Below are positions 1-6,632 of a stretch of DNA of 19,262 bases, piece by piece. Numbering within the stretch: position 1 is the stretch's first letter; the number at the start of each line of letters is the position of its first letter. Where the stretch lies: NCBI GenBank assembly GCA_013813675.1, contig JACCRH010000424.1, positions 1-19,262 on the forward strand. Reading direction: 5' to 3'. This DNA is from Gemmatimonadales bacterium. Lineage in GTDB: Bacteria; Gemmatimonadota; Gemmatimonadetes; Gemmatimonadales; GWC2-71-9. The position numbers were made by a program, and so were the translations under genes. Below the pieces are notes generated by a model. That model was not told the origin of the DNA. It searched no databases and saw only the letters and a program-made list of their open reading frames with translations.

Positions 1-71
1 TTGGCCCTGGAGGATTCGAACCTCCATTAACGGATCCAAAGTCCGCTGTCCTGCCATTGGACGAAGGGCCA
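1..71 (-). tRNA. tRNA-Gln (anticodon UUG)
   Basis: Read on the minus strand from 71 to 1, the sequence folds as a complete tRNA. The seven-pair acceptor stem joins 65-71 to 2-8, with discriminator base A at position 1. The T arm carries the GGTTCGAATCC loop signature. The anticodon loop CTTTGGA gives anticodon TTG, which reads CAA glutamine codons. The 5' nucleotide is U, paired to A, as in other bacterial glutamine tRNAs. No CCA can be checked because the window ends at the discriminator base. It lies 14 bases downstream of the ispE stop on the same strand, so it is probably co-transcribed with ispE. Confidence 0.96.
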
Positions 72-85
72 GTGCGCCACAAAAT

Positions 86-979
86 CTATATCGGCTCCGG
101 CCCCCGCGGCGGGCCCGCCAAGGTCTCGACGGCGGTCAGCGTCCCATGCTTCCGGCCGAGCATCATCTGGGCGTCCTCCCGGTCTCTACTGCTGCGGTAG
201 ATGGCAAAGAGCGTCGACCCCGAGCCCGTCATCCGACACACCAAGGGCCGGGTCACTGCGAGCGCCTCGAAGGCGGCGCGGACGGCCGGGTGGCGGCCGA
301 AGACCACCGATTCGAAGTCGTTCCCGGACATCCGACCGATGCTGCCCCAGGTCGACAGAGCGTCGAGATCGAGGGCGAGAGGGCCCCGGCGCCCCGCTGT
401 CCGCCGGGCTTCGTCCACCCAGGCGTACGCCTCTGCCGTGGCCACCGGGAGCGGAGGCGTGAGGAGAAGTGCGGGAGCTGATGGCAGTGGAGGGAGCCGG
501 AGCAGCCGATCGCCGTGGGCCCACGCCAGCGCCAGCGGGGCGCCCGCCACGAAGAAAGGCACGTCGCTGCCGAGCTTGGCGGCGAGTTGGAGCAGCTCAT
601 GCCTCGGAACCGCGTTGCCGGCCAGACGGTTCACGGCGAGCAGCGCCGCTGCCGCGTCGCTCGATCCACCCCCCAGGCCGGCGCGCGCGGGAATCCGCTT
701 GATGAGCGCGAGGTGCACCGAGAAGCGGTCGCCGGTCGCCGCAAGGACCGCGGCCGCCGCTCGGACGGCCAGGTTCTCGGCCGGAGGACCGATGTCCGCG
801 CCCTGCACCTCGGCCGTGACGCCGCGCCCGTCGCGCCGCTGCGCCCGCAGCTCGTCCGCCAGATCCACCAGGCAGAACAGTGTCTCCAGCCCGTGGTACC
901 CGTCGGCCTCCCGCGCAAGCACCCGAAGCAACAGGTTGAGCTTCGCGTGGGCCGGGAGCTGGACCGCGGTGTCGCTCAC
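86..979 (-). CDS. ispE: 4-diphosphocytidyl-2-C-methyl-D-erythritol kinase
   Basis: This cytoplasmic GHMP-family kinase phosphorylates CDP-methylerythritol with ATP in the MEP route to isoprenoids. The N-terminal AHAKLNLLLRV segment (residues 10-20) carries the conserved lysine K13. The glycine-rich phosphate loop PARAGLGGGSSDAA lies at about 97-110. The catalytic aspartate is expected in GSDVPFF (D139), and a C-terminal MTGSGSTLFA segment matches the third GHMP motif. At 297 residues it is close to the usual 280-300. The start is GTG at 979, overlapping the stop of the upstream membrane-protein gene in a GTGA (4 bases), so translation is probably coupled. tRNA-Gln follows directly, as in ispE loci of other phyla. 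The MEP pathway as isoprenoid source follows from this gene; other pathway genes are not in the window. Confidence 0.96.
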   Translation of the reverse strand: MSDTAVQLPAHAKLNLLLRVLAREADGYHGLETLFCLVDLADELRAQRRDGRGVTAEVQGADIGPPAENLAVRAAAAVLAATGDRFSVHLALIKRIPARAGLGGGSSDAAAALLAVNRLAGNAVPRHELLQLAAKLGSDVPFFVAGAPLALAWAHGDRLLRLPPLPSAPALLLTPPLPVATAEAYAWVDEARRTAGRRGPLALDLDALSTWGSIGRMSGNDFESVVFGRHPAVRAAFEALAVTRPLVCRMTGSGSTLFAIYRSSRDREDAQMMLGRKHGTLTAVETLAGPPRGPEPI

Positions 980-2013
980 CGGCTCGGGGCGCCCCGCAGA
1001 TCGCTGAGCGCCACGGGCGTGCGGGCGAGGGACCAGGCGCCCGCGAGCGTGATGGGGATGAACGTGGCGCCGTGGTACGCGATCGCGTAGGAGGACGCGA
1101 GATCGTTGGAGATGCCGTACAGCCCGAGGGCAGCGACGATCGCGGCCTCGAACTGGCCGATGAAGCCCGGGGTGAGCTGCACCGAGATGCCGAGGACCAA
1201 CACGCCCTGCAGCACCAGCGCGCCACCCACCCCCAGCGGAATATCAAAGGCGGCGAAGCTCACCCACATGGCCAGCGCGTTCAGCAGCCAGAGCGCGAGG
1301 GACCAGGCGATCACCCCCAGCAGCAAGGCTGGCGAGCGGAGTGACGCGAGCCCATGGCGGATCCCCCCGATGAGCGCGACGAGCCGTTCGGTGAGACGTC
1401 CGCCCGGGAGCACACGGCGGACCATCCGCTCCGCCGCGTCCGGGAAGGCGACCATGGCGATGGCCAGCGTCAACGCGGCGAGCGACATGATGCCGGCCAC
1501 CTGAGCCCCGCGCGCGAGCGAGACCCCGCCGACCCGCACTCCTGCCGGCAGCCCGGACGTGAGCAGGCCCACGCCCAGAAGGCCGATGATGGCCAACCCG
1601 TCGAAGATCCGCTCCACCGCGACCGAGGACATCGCCGCGGTGAACCGGACTCCCGACAGCCTGGTGGCCGCGAACACCCGCACCAATTCGCCGGCGCGGA
1701 ACGGCAGGACATTGTTGGCCATGAACCCGATCGCCGTGGCATGCCACAGCGGCCACGCTTTCAGCGGCCCGCCCGCCTCATCCCGCAGCAGCAGGCGCCA
1801 GCGCACCAGGCGGATGGGAAAGGTGATCGAAGCGAGAACCACGCCGAGGGCGAGGGGCCAAGGGTCGGACTGGCGGATCTGGCGCAGGACCTCACCGATA
1901 TGGACCCCGCGAAGCGCCCAAAGGAGCAGGGCGATCGCGACCGCCGCCCCGATGACGCCGGCCACCACCCGCCGGCGGCTCACCGAGGCCGGCGACGCCT
2001 CAGGATTCGTCAA
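976..2013 (-). CDS. Lysylphosphatidylglycerol synthase TM-region / UPF0104 flippase-like membrane protein
   Basis: A 345-residue polytopic inner-membrane protein with about eight hydrophobic segments (roughly 15-33, 52-68, 87-103, 138-155, 172-192, 228-250, 258-282, 308-330). The stretch GFMANNVLPFRAGELVRV (about 96-113) and the following VAVERIFDG (131-139) are the hallmark of the LPG-synthase transmembrane/UPF0104 family (COG0392, YbhN/AglD-like). Members are thought to move or modify lipids or lipid-linked carriers. The soluble lysyl-transferase domain of true MprF is absent, so a lysyl-phosphatidylglycerol synthesis role should not be assumed. The chosen start is TTG at 2013, overlapping the upstream gene by 14 bases. 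A GTG at residue 11 is a possible alternative, and neither has a strong ribosome-binding site. It lies between an Hpt-like gene and ispE in a tight minus-strand operon. The substrate is unknown. Confidence 0.88.
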   Translation of the reverse strand: MTNPEASPASVSRRRVVAGVIGAAVAIALLLWALRGVHIGEVLRQIRQSDPWPLALGVVLASITFPIRLVRWRLLLRDEAGGPLKAWPLWHATAIGFMANNVLPFRAGELVRVFAATRLSGVRFTAAMSSVAVERIFDGLAIIGLLGVGLLTSGLPAGVRVGGVSLARGAQVAGIMSLAALTLAIAMVAFPDAAERMVRRVLPGGRLTERLVALIGGIRHGLASLRSPALLLGVIAWSLALWLLNALAMWVSFAAFDIPLGVGGALVLQGVLVLGISVQLTPGFIGQFEAAIVAALGLYGISNDLASSYAIAYHGATFIPITLAGAWSLARTPVALSDLRGAPSR

Positions 2014-3682
2014 GCGCGAGTGGGACGAGGTCCATCAGCTCTTGCAGGAGAGGCCGGATCGCCGCCAACTCGGAGACCCCGGCAAGCTCGGCGGCGAGCG
2101 TCTGGCGCACGGCGGCGGCCCGCTCCAGCGCCGAGCGGCCGCGGTAGCAGAGCGATTGAATCGCTACGGCGTCGGTGGGCGGATCCAACCGTCCGACCAG
2201 AGCCTCGAGCGACGGCGGGGCGGAGCCGCGAGCACGCTGCAGCCGTTCCAGCGTCCGGAAGCTCGTCTCCAAGGCCCCGCCGCCGGTGTCGGCGGTCTCG
2301 GGATCCGGGGCCAGGCTCGCGATGGGGACGACGTCGGCTTCGTCCTCGGCGGGCGAGTCGAACTGGAGGGACTCGATCGGCACCACCTCGCCCTGCAGCG
2401 CCTCGGCCGCGTCGGTCCCTGTGTCGGTCTCCACCGAGCCCGATCGAACCTGGTCGAGCTTGTGCGCCACGTCGAGGATCCGGCGGGACACCTGCATCCG
2501 GTCGTCCGCGTCGGCCACAGACCTGAGCAGCTCGCCGGCGGCCTTGAGGCTCGCGACCAAGGCGTCGGCCGATTGGCTCGCCATGCCGGCGGCCAGCGCC
2601 TCGCGCGTCGAGCGGGCGAACACCGCGAGCGCCCCGGCCACCGGATCGGGACCGGGAATGCTGGCGGAGCGGAGGGCGCCGACGAGATGATAGAGCCGGA
2701 GATCGCGCTCGGTCGCCGAGTGGGCACGACCGATGAGATCGGCCATCTGGCAGAGATGCTCTCCCTGGCTCACCAGCTCGAGAGGACCCAGGGGCGCGGG
2801 CGCCTCGAACTGGGGCTGGCCCGGCGACCGCGCAAAGGGTGTGGGGTCGTCTTCGTAGTAGAGCGTCTCGATGGGAGCGACATCGCGCTCCACCGCAAAG
2901 GCGCGGAGCAGGAGCTCGGTGAAGTGCCGTGCCTCCTCGGCATCGGGGTCGGGCCGTCCGTGCTCGGCGACGTCGCGGGATAGCCGGGTGAGAGCGATGG
3001 AGCCGGCGGCCATCACCTGGTGCACGCCGGGCGGCGGCGCGAAGAGCCGGGTCAGGTCGCCCACGGCCAGCTCGATGCCGTCCAGGATCTCCGGCAGCGG
3101 CACCAGCTCGCCCAGCTCGGCGAGGCCACGAAGCGACTGCATCCGCCGAATCACGGTGTAGAGCGGCTCCCGGCCGCCTGGTTCGACCTGGAGCGCGCGA
3201 GCGGCGCGGTCCAGGGCGCTGGCGATCAAGGCGCCTTCGCGGCCCACGAAGGCGCGCACGCCGGCATTGATCTCACCGTCCTCGCCGCGCCGCTCGGCCG
3301 GCTCCGGGGCCGCACGCCCGGCCAGGCCCTCCAACTCGAGCGTGAGCCGGCCCGCCCGCACTGTATCGCCGTCGTCCCATTGCCGCACCCGACGGACCAG
3401 CAGCCGGAACTCCTCGATGGCCTGAGACACCTGCTCCCTGCATTCGGGGTCCCATGGACGGCGGCCTTCGCGCAGCGCCCGGGCGACCGATTCCAGCCCG
3501 CCCGCGGCCCGGGCGATCGCCTGCTGCGACGCCATCAGCGCGGAGCCGCGGAGCACCCGGGTGGCCCGCAGGAAATCCTCCGCCGGGGGCGCTACGTCGC
3601 GCCGGGCGAGCATCTCGAGCCGGTCGAGACACTCACCGGCTTCGAGCGCGAAGAAATCCGCCGCCGCGAGGGGGTTGGTCAT
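2000..3682 (-). CDS. Hpt-like domain protein lacking phospho-acceptor histidines
   Basis: A 560-residue, apparently soluble protein with no signal peptide. Residues 36-70 read like a histidine phosphotransfer helix, with LRGSA at 44-48 matching the canonical LKGSA. The residue that should be the phospho-acceptor histidine is arginine (R42). A second, weaker Hpt-like helix at about 174-210 has SLRG at 183-186, with glutamine (Q182) at the histidine position. The region 300-410 is helical and alanine-rich. A short motif close to [DE]-[AV]-V/A-P/A-I-x-[ST]-L recurs four times (268-274, 432-439, 450-457, 504-511). I infer a non-phosphorylatable scaffold or CheA/Hpt-derived regulator. No kinase, receiver or output domain is visible. 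It sits 10 bases after pdxJ and overlaps the next membrane-protein gene by 14 bases. The ATG start at 3682 has no strong ribosome-binding site. Confidence 0.6.
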   Translation of the reverse strand: MTNPLAAADFFALEAGECLDRLEMLARRDVAPPAEDFLRATRVLRGSALMASQQAIARAAGGLESVARALREGRRPWDPECREQVSQAIEEFRLLVRRVRQWDDGDTVRAGRLTLELEGLAGRAAPEPAERRGEDGEINAGVRAFVGREGALIASALDRAARALQVEPGGREPLYTVIRRMQSLRGLAELGELVPLPEILDGIELAVGDLTRLFAPPPGVHQVMAAGSIALTRLSRDVAEHGRPDPDAEEARHFTELLLRAFAVERDVAPIETLYYEDDPTPFARSPGQPQFEAPAPLGPLELVSQGEHLCQMADLIGRAHSATERDLRLYHLVGALRSASIPGPDPVAGALAVFARSTREALAAGMASQSADALVASLKAAGELLRSVADADDRMQVSRRILDVAHKLDQVRSGSVETDTGTDAAEALQGEVVPIESLQFDSPAEDEADVVPIASLAPDPETADTGGGALETSFRTLERLQRARGSAPPSLEALVGRLDPPTDAVAIQSLCYRGRSALERAAAVRQTLAAELAGVSELAAIRPLLQELMDLVPLALDES

Positions 3683-3692
3683 CGGCCGTAAG

Positions 3693-4421
3693 CTACCAAC
3701 TCCGGGCGCCCTTCACCAAGCGGAGCATCTCGTCCACCGCACCGCGCATTCCCACGGTCAGCGCCCGGCTCACCACGCTGTGCCCGATGTTGAGCTCCTC
3801 GATCTCGGCGATGGCTGCCACCGGCACGACATTCTGATAGGTGAGCCCGTGACCGGCGTGCACGAACAATCCCATATCGGCGGCGTGCCGCGCGGCTCGC
3901 CGCAGCTCCTTCAGTGCCTCGCCGCTCTCGCGCCAGGTGTTGGCGTATTGCCCGGTATGCAGCTCGACGGCGGGCACGCCGAGATCTTTGGCGGCATCGA
4001 GCGCGGCGGGATCGGGGTCCACGAAGAGACTGACCCGGATGCCGGCCTGGTCGAGCCGGCGGATGGCGTCTCTGAGTCGCGGCCCCTGGGCGCGGACATC
4101 GAGGCCACCTTCGGTGGTGATCTCCTCGCGCCGCTCGGGGACCAGCGTGGCCTGATAGGGGCGCAGCCGGCAGGTGATGTCCACGATCTCGGAGCTCGCC
4201 GCCAGCTCGACGTTGAGCACGCGGACCGCGGGGCGCATCCGCTCCAGGTCGTGATCCTGAATATGGCGGCGGTCCTCCCGAAGGTGTGCGGTGACGCCGT
4301 CGGCGCCCGCCGCCTCGCAGAGGATCGCGGCCTCGACCGGGTCTGGCTCGGCCGCTCGCCGGGCCTGCCGCACCGTCGCCACGTGATCGACATTGATGTA
4401 GAGCCGCATCGTCGCCGTCAT
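3693..4421 (-). CDS. pdxJ: Pyridoxine 5'-phosphate synthase
   Basis: PdxJ condenses 1-deoxyxylulose 5-phosphate with 3-amino-2-oxopropyl phosphate to form pyridoxine 5'-phosphate, the ring-closing step of the DXP-dependent vitamin B6 route. The 242-residue length fits this TIM-barrel family. Signature segments are NVDHVATVRQAR (10-21), PDPVEAA, AGADGVTAHLREDRRHIQD, LVPERREEITTEGGLDV, and a late HAGHGL before the C-terminal helix. These carry the conserved histidines and acidic residues of the active site. The ATG at 4421 has a GGAG about 11 bases upstream; a second ATG at codon 5 is also possible. It heads the minus-strand run toward ispE. PLP made by this route would serve enzymes such as the aminotransferase at 16739, though that link is only general. 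Confidence 0.96.
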   Translation of the reverse strand: MTATMRLYINVDHVATVRQARRAAEPDPVEAAILCEAAGADGVTAHLREDRRHIQDHDLERMRPAVRVLNVELAASSEIVDITCRLRPYQATLVPERREEITTEGGLDVRAQGPRLRDAIRRLDQAGIRVSLFVDPDPAALDAAKDLGVPAVELHTGQYANTWRESGEALKELRRAARHAADMGLFVHAGHGLTYQNVVPVAAIAEIEELNIGHSVVSRALTVGMRGAVDEMLRLVKGARSW

Positions 4422-4480
4422 TGCCGGAGGCTCCGCAACGGATTAACTTCGGCCGCTAACATATGCCAGGTGAGAGACTT
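4422..4480. promoter_or_regulatory. Divergent intergenic region, pdxJ / lipoprotein gene
   Basis: These 59 bases separate the start of pdxJ (leftward) from the start of the lipoprotein gene (rightward), so promoters for both units probably lie here or inside the gene starts. The region is locally less GC-rich around 4441-4465. I could not align a convincing -35/-10 pair with proper spacing on either strand. Confidence 0.4.
4468..4474 (+). promoter_or_regulatory. Ribosome-binding site deciding the lipoprotein start
   Basis: AGGTGAG ends 6 bases before a GTG at 4481. The in-frame ATG at 4463 has no comparable purine run upstream and would bury this site inside the coding region, so GTG 4481 is the better start. 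Confidence 0.7.
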
Positions 4481-4951
4481 GTGATCAAGCCGAGCTGGGT
4501 AGTGTGCGCCGCCGTCCTCGCCGGGTGCGGCGGGGCCTCCAGTCCCGCGACCGTGGCTCCGACTTCCTCGGCCAAGGGCGCGGTCGACGGCTTCATGCAG
4601 GCGGTGGCCGACAGCAATCAGGGCCGGATGGCGAGCCTGTGGGGAACCGCCGCGGGCCCGGCCAGCCGGACCGGCCAGCCGCCCGACTACGAGCGACGCG
4701 TCGCCATCATGCTGGCCTATCTCCGCAACGAATCCCACCGGATCGTCTCCGACACCCCTGACGGAGGCGATACCCGCCACGCGCTCCAGGTCGAGATCCG
4801 GCGGCAGCTCTGTTCCTGGGTCGTTCCCTTCACCGCCATCAAGCTGGGCGATGGAACGTGGATCGTGAGCCAGGTGGATCTAACGGCGGCCGGCAACCCC
4901 GGCCAGGCCTGCAATCCGGGCGCCGGCAAGGACACGACCGGCCAGGAGTGA
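4481..4951 (+). CDS. Small predicted lipoprotein, NTF2-like fold possible
   Basis: A 156-residue protein with a lipoprotein signal: a lysine at position 3, a hydrophobic stretch, then the lipobox LAGC with the acylated cysteine at about residue 16, followed by a Gly/Ser/Ala/Pro/Thr-rich linker. The mature part begins AVDGFMQAVADSN and continues with a segment ending in LW. This pattern is seen in small lipoproteins with NTF2/DUF4878-like folds, where a helix precedes a curved sheet; this is inference from the pattern only. Two further cysteines (in RRQLCSW and near the C-terminus, GQACNP) could form a disulfide outside the cytoplasm. The GTG start at 4481 is preferred because of the AGGTGAG site just upstream. 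The gene is divergent from pdxJ and convergent with the epimerase gene, with 33 bases between the two stops. The function is unknown. Confidence 0.75.
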   Translation: MIKPSWVVCAAVLAGCGGASSPATVAPTSSAKGAVDGFMQAVADSNQGRMASLWGTAAGPASRTGQPPDYERRVAIMLAYLRNESHRIVSDTPDGGDTRHALQVEIRRQLCSWVVPFTAIKLGDGTWIVSQVDLTAAGNPGQACNPGAGKDTTGQE

Positions 4952-4984
4952 CGCCGGGAACCTTCGGAACCGCCGGTTGTTATC

Positions 4985-5380
4985 TTACTCGGTCAGCTCG
5001 AGCAGAATGCCCTCGGTCGTCTTCGGATGGACGAAGGCGATCCGGCGCCCTCCGGCCCCGGTCCGCGGGGCTTCATCGATGAGGCGATACCCGGCCGCGC
5101 GGCAGGCGGCGAGCGCCGCATCGAGATTCGCCACTTGGTAGCAGACGTGGTGAATGCCCGGGCCCCGTTTGGCCAGGAACCTGGCAATCGGGCCATCGGC
5201 GTCACGGGGGGCCAGCAATTCCACCTCGGATTCGCCGAACGGCAGCGACACGATGGTCGCCCCGTCGGCGATCTCGGGAGCACGCGGTTCGAGACCGAGC
5301 ACGTCCCGATAGAAGCCCAGCGCCGCGCCGATGTCCGGCACGGCGATTCCGACATGAGCGATGCGGGGGAGATCCGCCAA
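4985..5380 (-). CDS. mce: Methylmalonyl-CoA epimerase (VOC superfamily)
   Basis: This protein interconverts (2S)- and (2R)-methylmalonyl-CoA, feeding propionyl-CoA carbon to methylmalonyl-CoA mutase and succinyl-CoA. It is 131 residues long, the usual size, with two vicinal-oxygen-chelate half-modules. Metal-ligand positions can be read as H9 (IAHVGIAVPD), E54 (VELL), H78 (GIHHVCYQV) and E128 (ILLELTE). The FYRDVLGLE and late FVHPK..EGILLEL segments are typical of the epimerase rather than of glyoxalase I. The start is TTG at 5380 with a strong GGAGGG site 5 bases upstream. It is divergent from trxA across 52 bases and convergent with the lipoprotein gene. Propionyl-CoA carboxylase and mutase genes are not in the window, so the pathway is inferred from this gene alone. 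Another VOC function is less likely. Confidence 0.88.
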   Translation of the reverse strand: MADLPRIAHVGIAVPDIGAALGFYRDVLGLEPRAPEIADGATIVSLPFGESEVELLAPRDADGPIARFLAKRGPGIHHVCYQVANLDAALAACRAAGYRLIDEAPRTGAGGRRIAFVHPKTTEGILLELTE

Positions 5381-5432
5381 GCGGGCCCTCCGTACGATGA
5401 GCGAAGTGGATCAACTTCAGGAGAATAACATC
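5381..5432. promoter_or_regulatory. Divergent intergenic region, mce / trxA, with both ribosome-binding sites
   Basis: This 52-base region must hold the translation signals of two oppositely oriented genes. On the minus strand GGAGGG (5391-5386) precedes the TTG of mce by 5 bases. On the plus strand CAGGAG (5418-5423) precedes the ATG of trxA by 9 bases. A TACGAT at 5393-5398 resembles a -10 box for trxA, but no matching -35 is evident. Confidence 0.6.
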
Positions 5433-5771
5433 ATGGCCGCGACCAACCACACGAGCGTCCACGTCACCGACGCCTCCTTCGCCAGCGAGATCGAGCAGGC
5501 CAACGGTCTGGTGCTGGTGGACTTCTGGGCGACCTGGTGCGGGCCGTGCCAGATCGTGGCGCCGATCCTGGACCAACTGGCCGGCGAATACGTGGGCCGA
5601 GCCAAGGTGACCAAAGTGGACGTGGATGCCAACCAGCGCACGGCCATGCGGTTCAATGTCCGCTCCATTCCCAGCATTCTGTTCTTCAAGAACGGCCAGC
5701 ACGTGGACACCGTGATCGGTGCGGTGCCCAAGGCGACGCTGGAAGGAAAGATCAAGCAACACCTCACCTGA
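5433..5771 (+). CDS. trxA: Thioredoxin
   Basis: A cytoplasmic dithiol-disulfide oxidoreductase that keeps protein thiols reduced and serves reductases. It is 112 residues long with the full thioredoxin pattern: VDFWATWCGPC with redox cysteines C36 and C39, KVDVDAN, and the cis-proline loop VRSIPSILFF (P80). It ends in the usual amphipathic helix (KATLEGKIKQHL). No signal peptide is present. The frame is open back to an upstream ATG at 5361, but the ATG at 5433 is chosen for its CAGGAG site at 5418-5423 and because it gives the normal thioredoxin length. It is followed after 27 bases by rsmI on the same strand; a GC-rich inverted repeat lies in between. Confidence 0.96.
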   Translation: MAATNHTSVHVTDASFASEIEQANGLVLVDFWATWCGPCQIVAPILDQLAGEYVGRAKVTKVDVDANQRTAMRFNVRSIPSILFFKNGQHVDTVIGAVPKATLEGKIKQHLT

Positions 5772-5780
5772 GTCGATAGC

Positions 5781-5794
5781 GGGGCCACGGCCCC
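5781..5794 (+). other. GC-rich hairpin between trxA and rsmI
   Basis: GGGGCC and GGCCCC form a perfect inverted repeat around a two-base centre, effectively a five-pair stem with a CACG loop. It ends 4 bases before the rsmI ATG. There is no T-run after it, so it is not a classical intrinsic terminator. It may act as a pause, an mRNA stabiliser or a mask over the rsmI start, which lacks an obvious ribosome-binding site. Short repeats of this kind also arise by chance at this GC content. Confidence 0.35.
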
Positions 5795-5798
5795 CTCG

Positions 5799-6632
5799 AT
5801 GACCGGGACCCTCTACGTCGTAGCCACGCCGCTGGGCAATCTGGGCGACCTCGCGCCCCGGGCCGCGGACGTGCTGCGTCAGGCCGCGGTGGTCGCGGCG
5901 GAAGATACCCGGCGAACCCGGGGGCTCCTGACCCATCTGGGCGCCGCACCGACCCTGCTCAGCTTTCACGCCCATTCCGGCGAGCGCCGGCTGGAAGCCG
6001 TGCTCGAGATCCTCGCCGGCGGGCGCGACGTCGCGCTCGTCACCGATGCGGGGACGCCGGGGGTGAGCGATCCCGGCACCGACCTCGTGGCGGCCGCACG
6101 CGAGGCCGGCTTTGCCGTCGTGCCCATCCCCGGTCCCTCCGCCGTCGCTACCGCCCTGTCAGCCGCCGGTATCTCCGCCGATCGCTACCTCTTTCTCGGC
6201 TTCCTGCCGCGGAAGGGCTCCGAACGCGCCCGGCTCCTGGCGCGTGCGGCGGCGGAGGAATGGAGCGTCGTCCTCTTCGAGGCCCCCTTCAGGCTGGGGG
6301 CGCTGCTTCGCGACCTGGCGACCGCGGCCGGCGGCGGGCGGAGGGCGACGGTTGCCCGGGAGCTCACCAAGTTGCACGAGGAGTTGCGGTCGGGAACCCT
6401 CGCCGAGCTGGCGGATTATTATTCGGAAACGGCCCCCAAGGGCGAGATCACCGTCGTCCTCGAAGGCACCGGCGCGCCGGAGCCGCCCCCGGACCGCACC
6501 GACGATGCGATAGAGGAGGCCACGGCCCTCCTGGCGGACGGTCTCTCGCGGCGGGAAGTGGCCCGCCGCCTTACCGAGACCCTGGGAATGTCGCGCAACG
6601 AGGCCTACCGACTGGTGATGGGATTGCCCTAG
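5799..6632 (+). CDS. rsmI: 16S rRNA (cytidine-1402-2'-O)-methyltransferase
   Basis: RsmI transfers a methyl group from S-adenosylmethionine to the 2'-OH of C1402 in the decoding centre of 16S rRNA. It belongs to the tetrapyrrole-methylase fold. Signatures in order are LYVVATPLGNLGD (5-17), VVAAEDTRRTRGLL (31-44), the LLSFHAHS segment (53-60), ALVTDAGTPGVSDPG (79-93), IPGPSAVATALSAAG (110-124), LFLGFLPRKG (131-140), and a C-terminal helix-turn-helix-like segment, GLSRREVARRL. The 277-residue length is normal. The ATG at 5799 gives the standard N-terminus. The gene abuts the next one with no spacer (TAG then ATG), so a housekeeping methyltransferase seems to lead the envelope module downstream. 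Confidence 0.95.
   Translation: MTGTLYVVATPLGNLGDLAPRAADVLRQAAVVAAEDTRRTRGLLTHLGAAPTLLSFHAHSGERRLEAVLEILAGGRDVALVTDAGTPGVSDPGTDLVAAAREAGFAVVPIPGPSAVATALSAAGISADRYLFLGFLPRKGSERARLLARAAAEEWSVVLFEAPFRLGALLRDLATAAGGGRRATVARELTKLHEELRSGTLAELADYYSETAPKGEITVVLEGTGAPEPPPDRTDDAIEEATALLADGLSRREVARRLTETLGMSRNEAYRLVMGLP

Noticed and set aside
976..2013. Full MprF-type lysyl-phosphatidylglycerol synthase.
   Set aside because: The protein ends after the transmembrane region at 345 residues; the soluble lysyl-transferase domain is absent.
1976..3682. Both the Hpt-like protein and the LPG-TM protein begin with MTNP, suggesting a duplicated 5' end.
   Set aside because: The four-residue match is not followed by any further similarity; coincidence is enough.
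4441..4465. -10-like TAACAT and ATATG sequences upstream of the lipoprotein gene.
   Set aside because: No -35 element at acceptable spacing, and a start from there would remove most of the ribosome-binding site region.
4952..4984. Possible bidirectional terminator between the convergent lipoprotein and mce genes.
   Set aside because: The only inverted repeat I find is AACC/GGTT (4968-4978) with a three-base loop, and there is no T-run; it is too weak to call.
5361..5432. Longer thioredoxin N-terminus starting at ATG 5361.
   Set aside because: It would overlap the start of mce and its ribosome-binding site, and the added residues are not part of the thioredoxin fold; ATG 5433 has a proper CAGGAG site.
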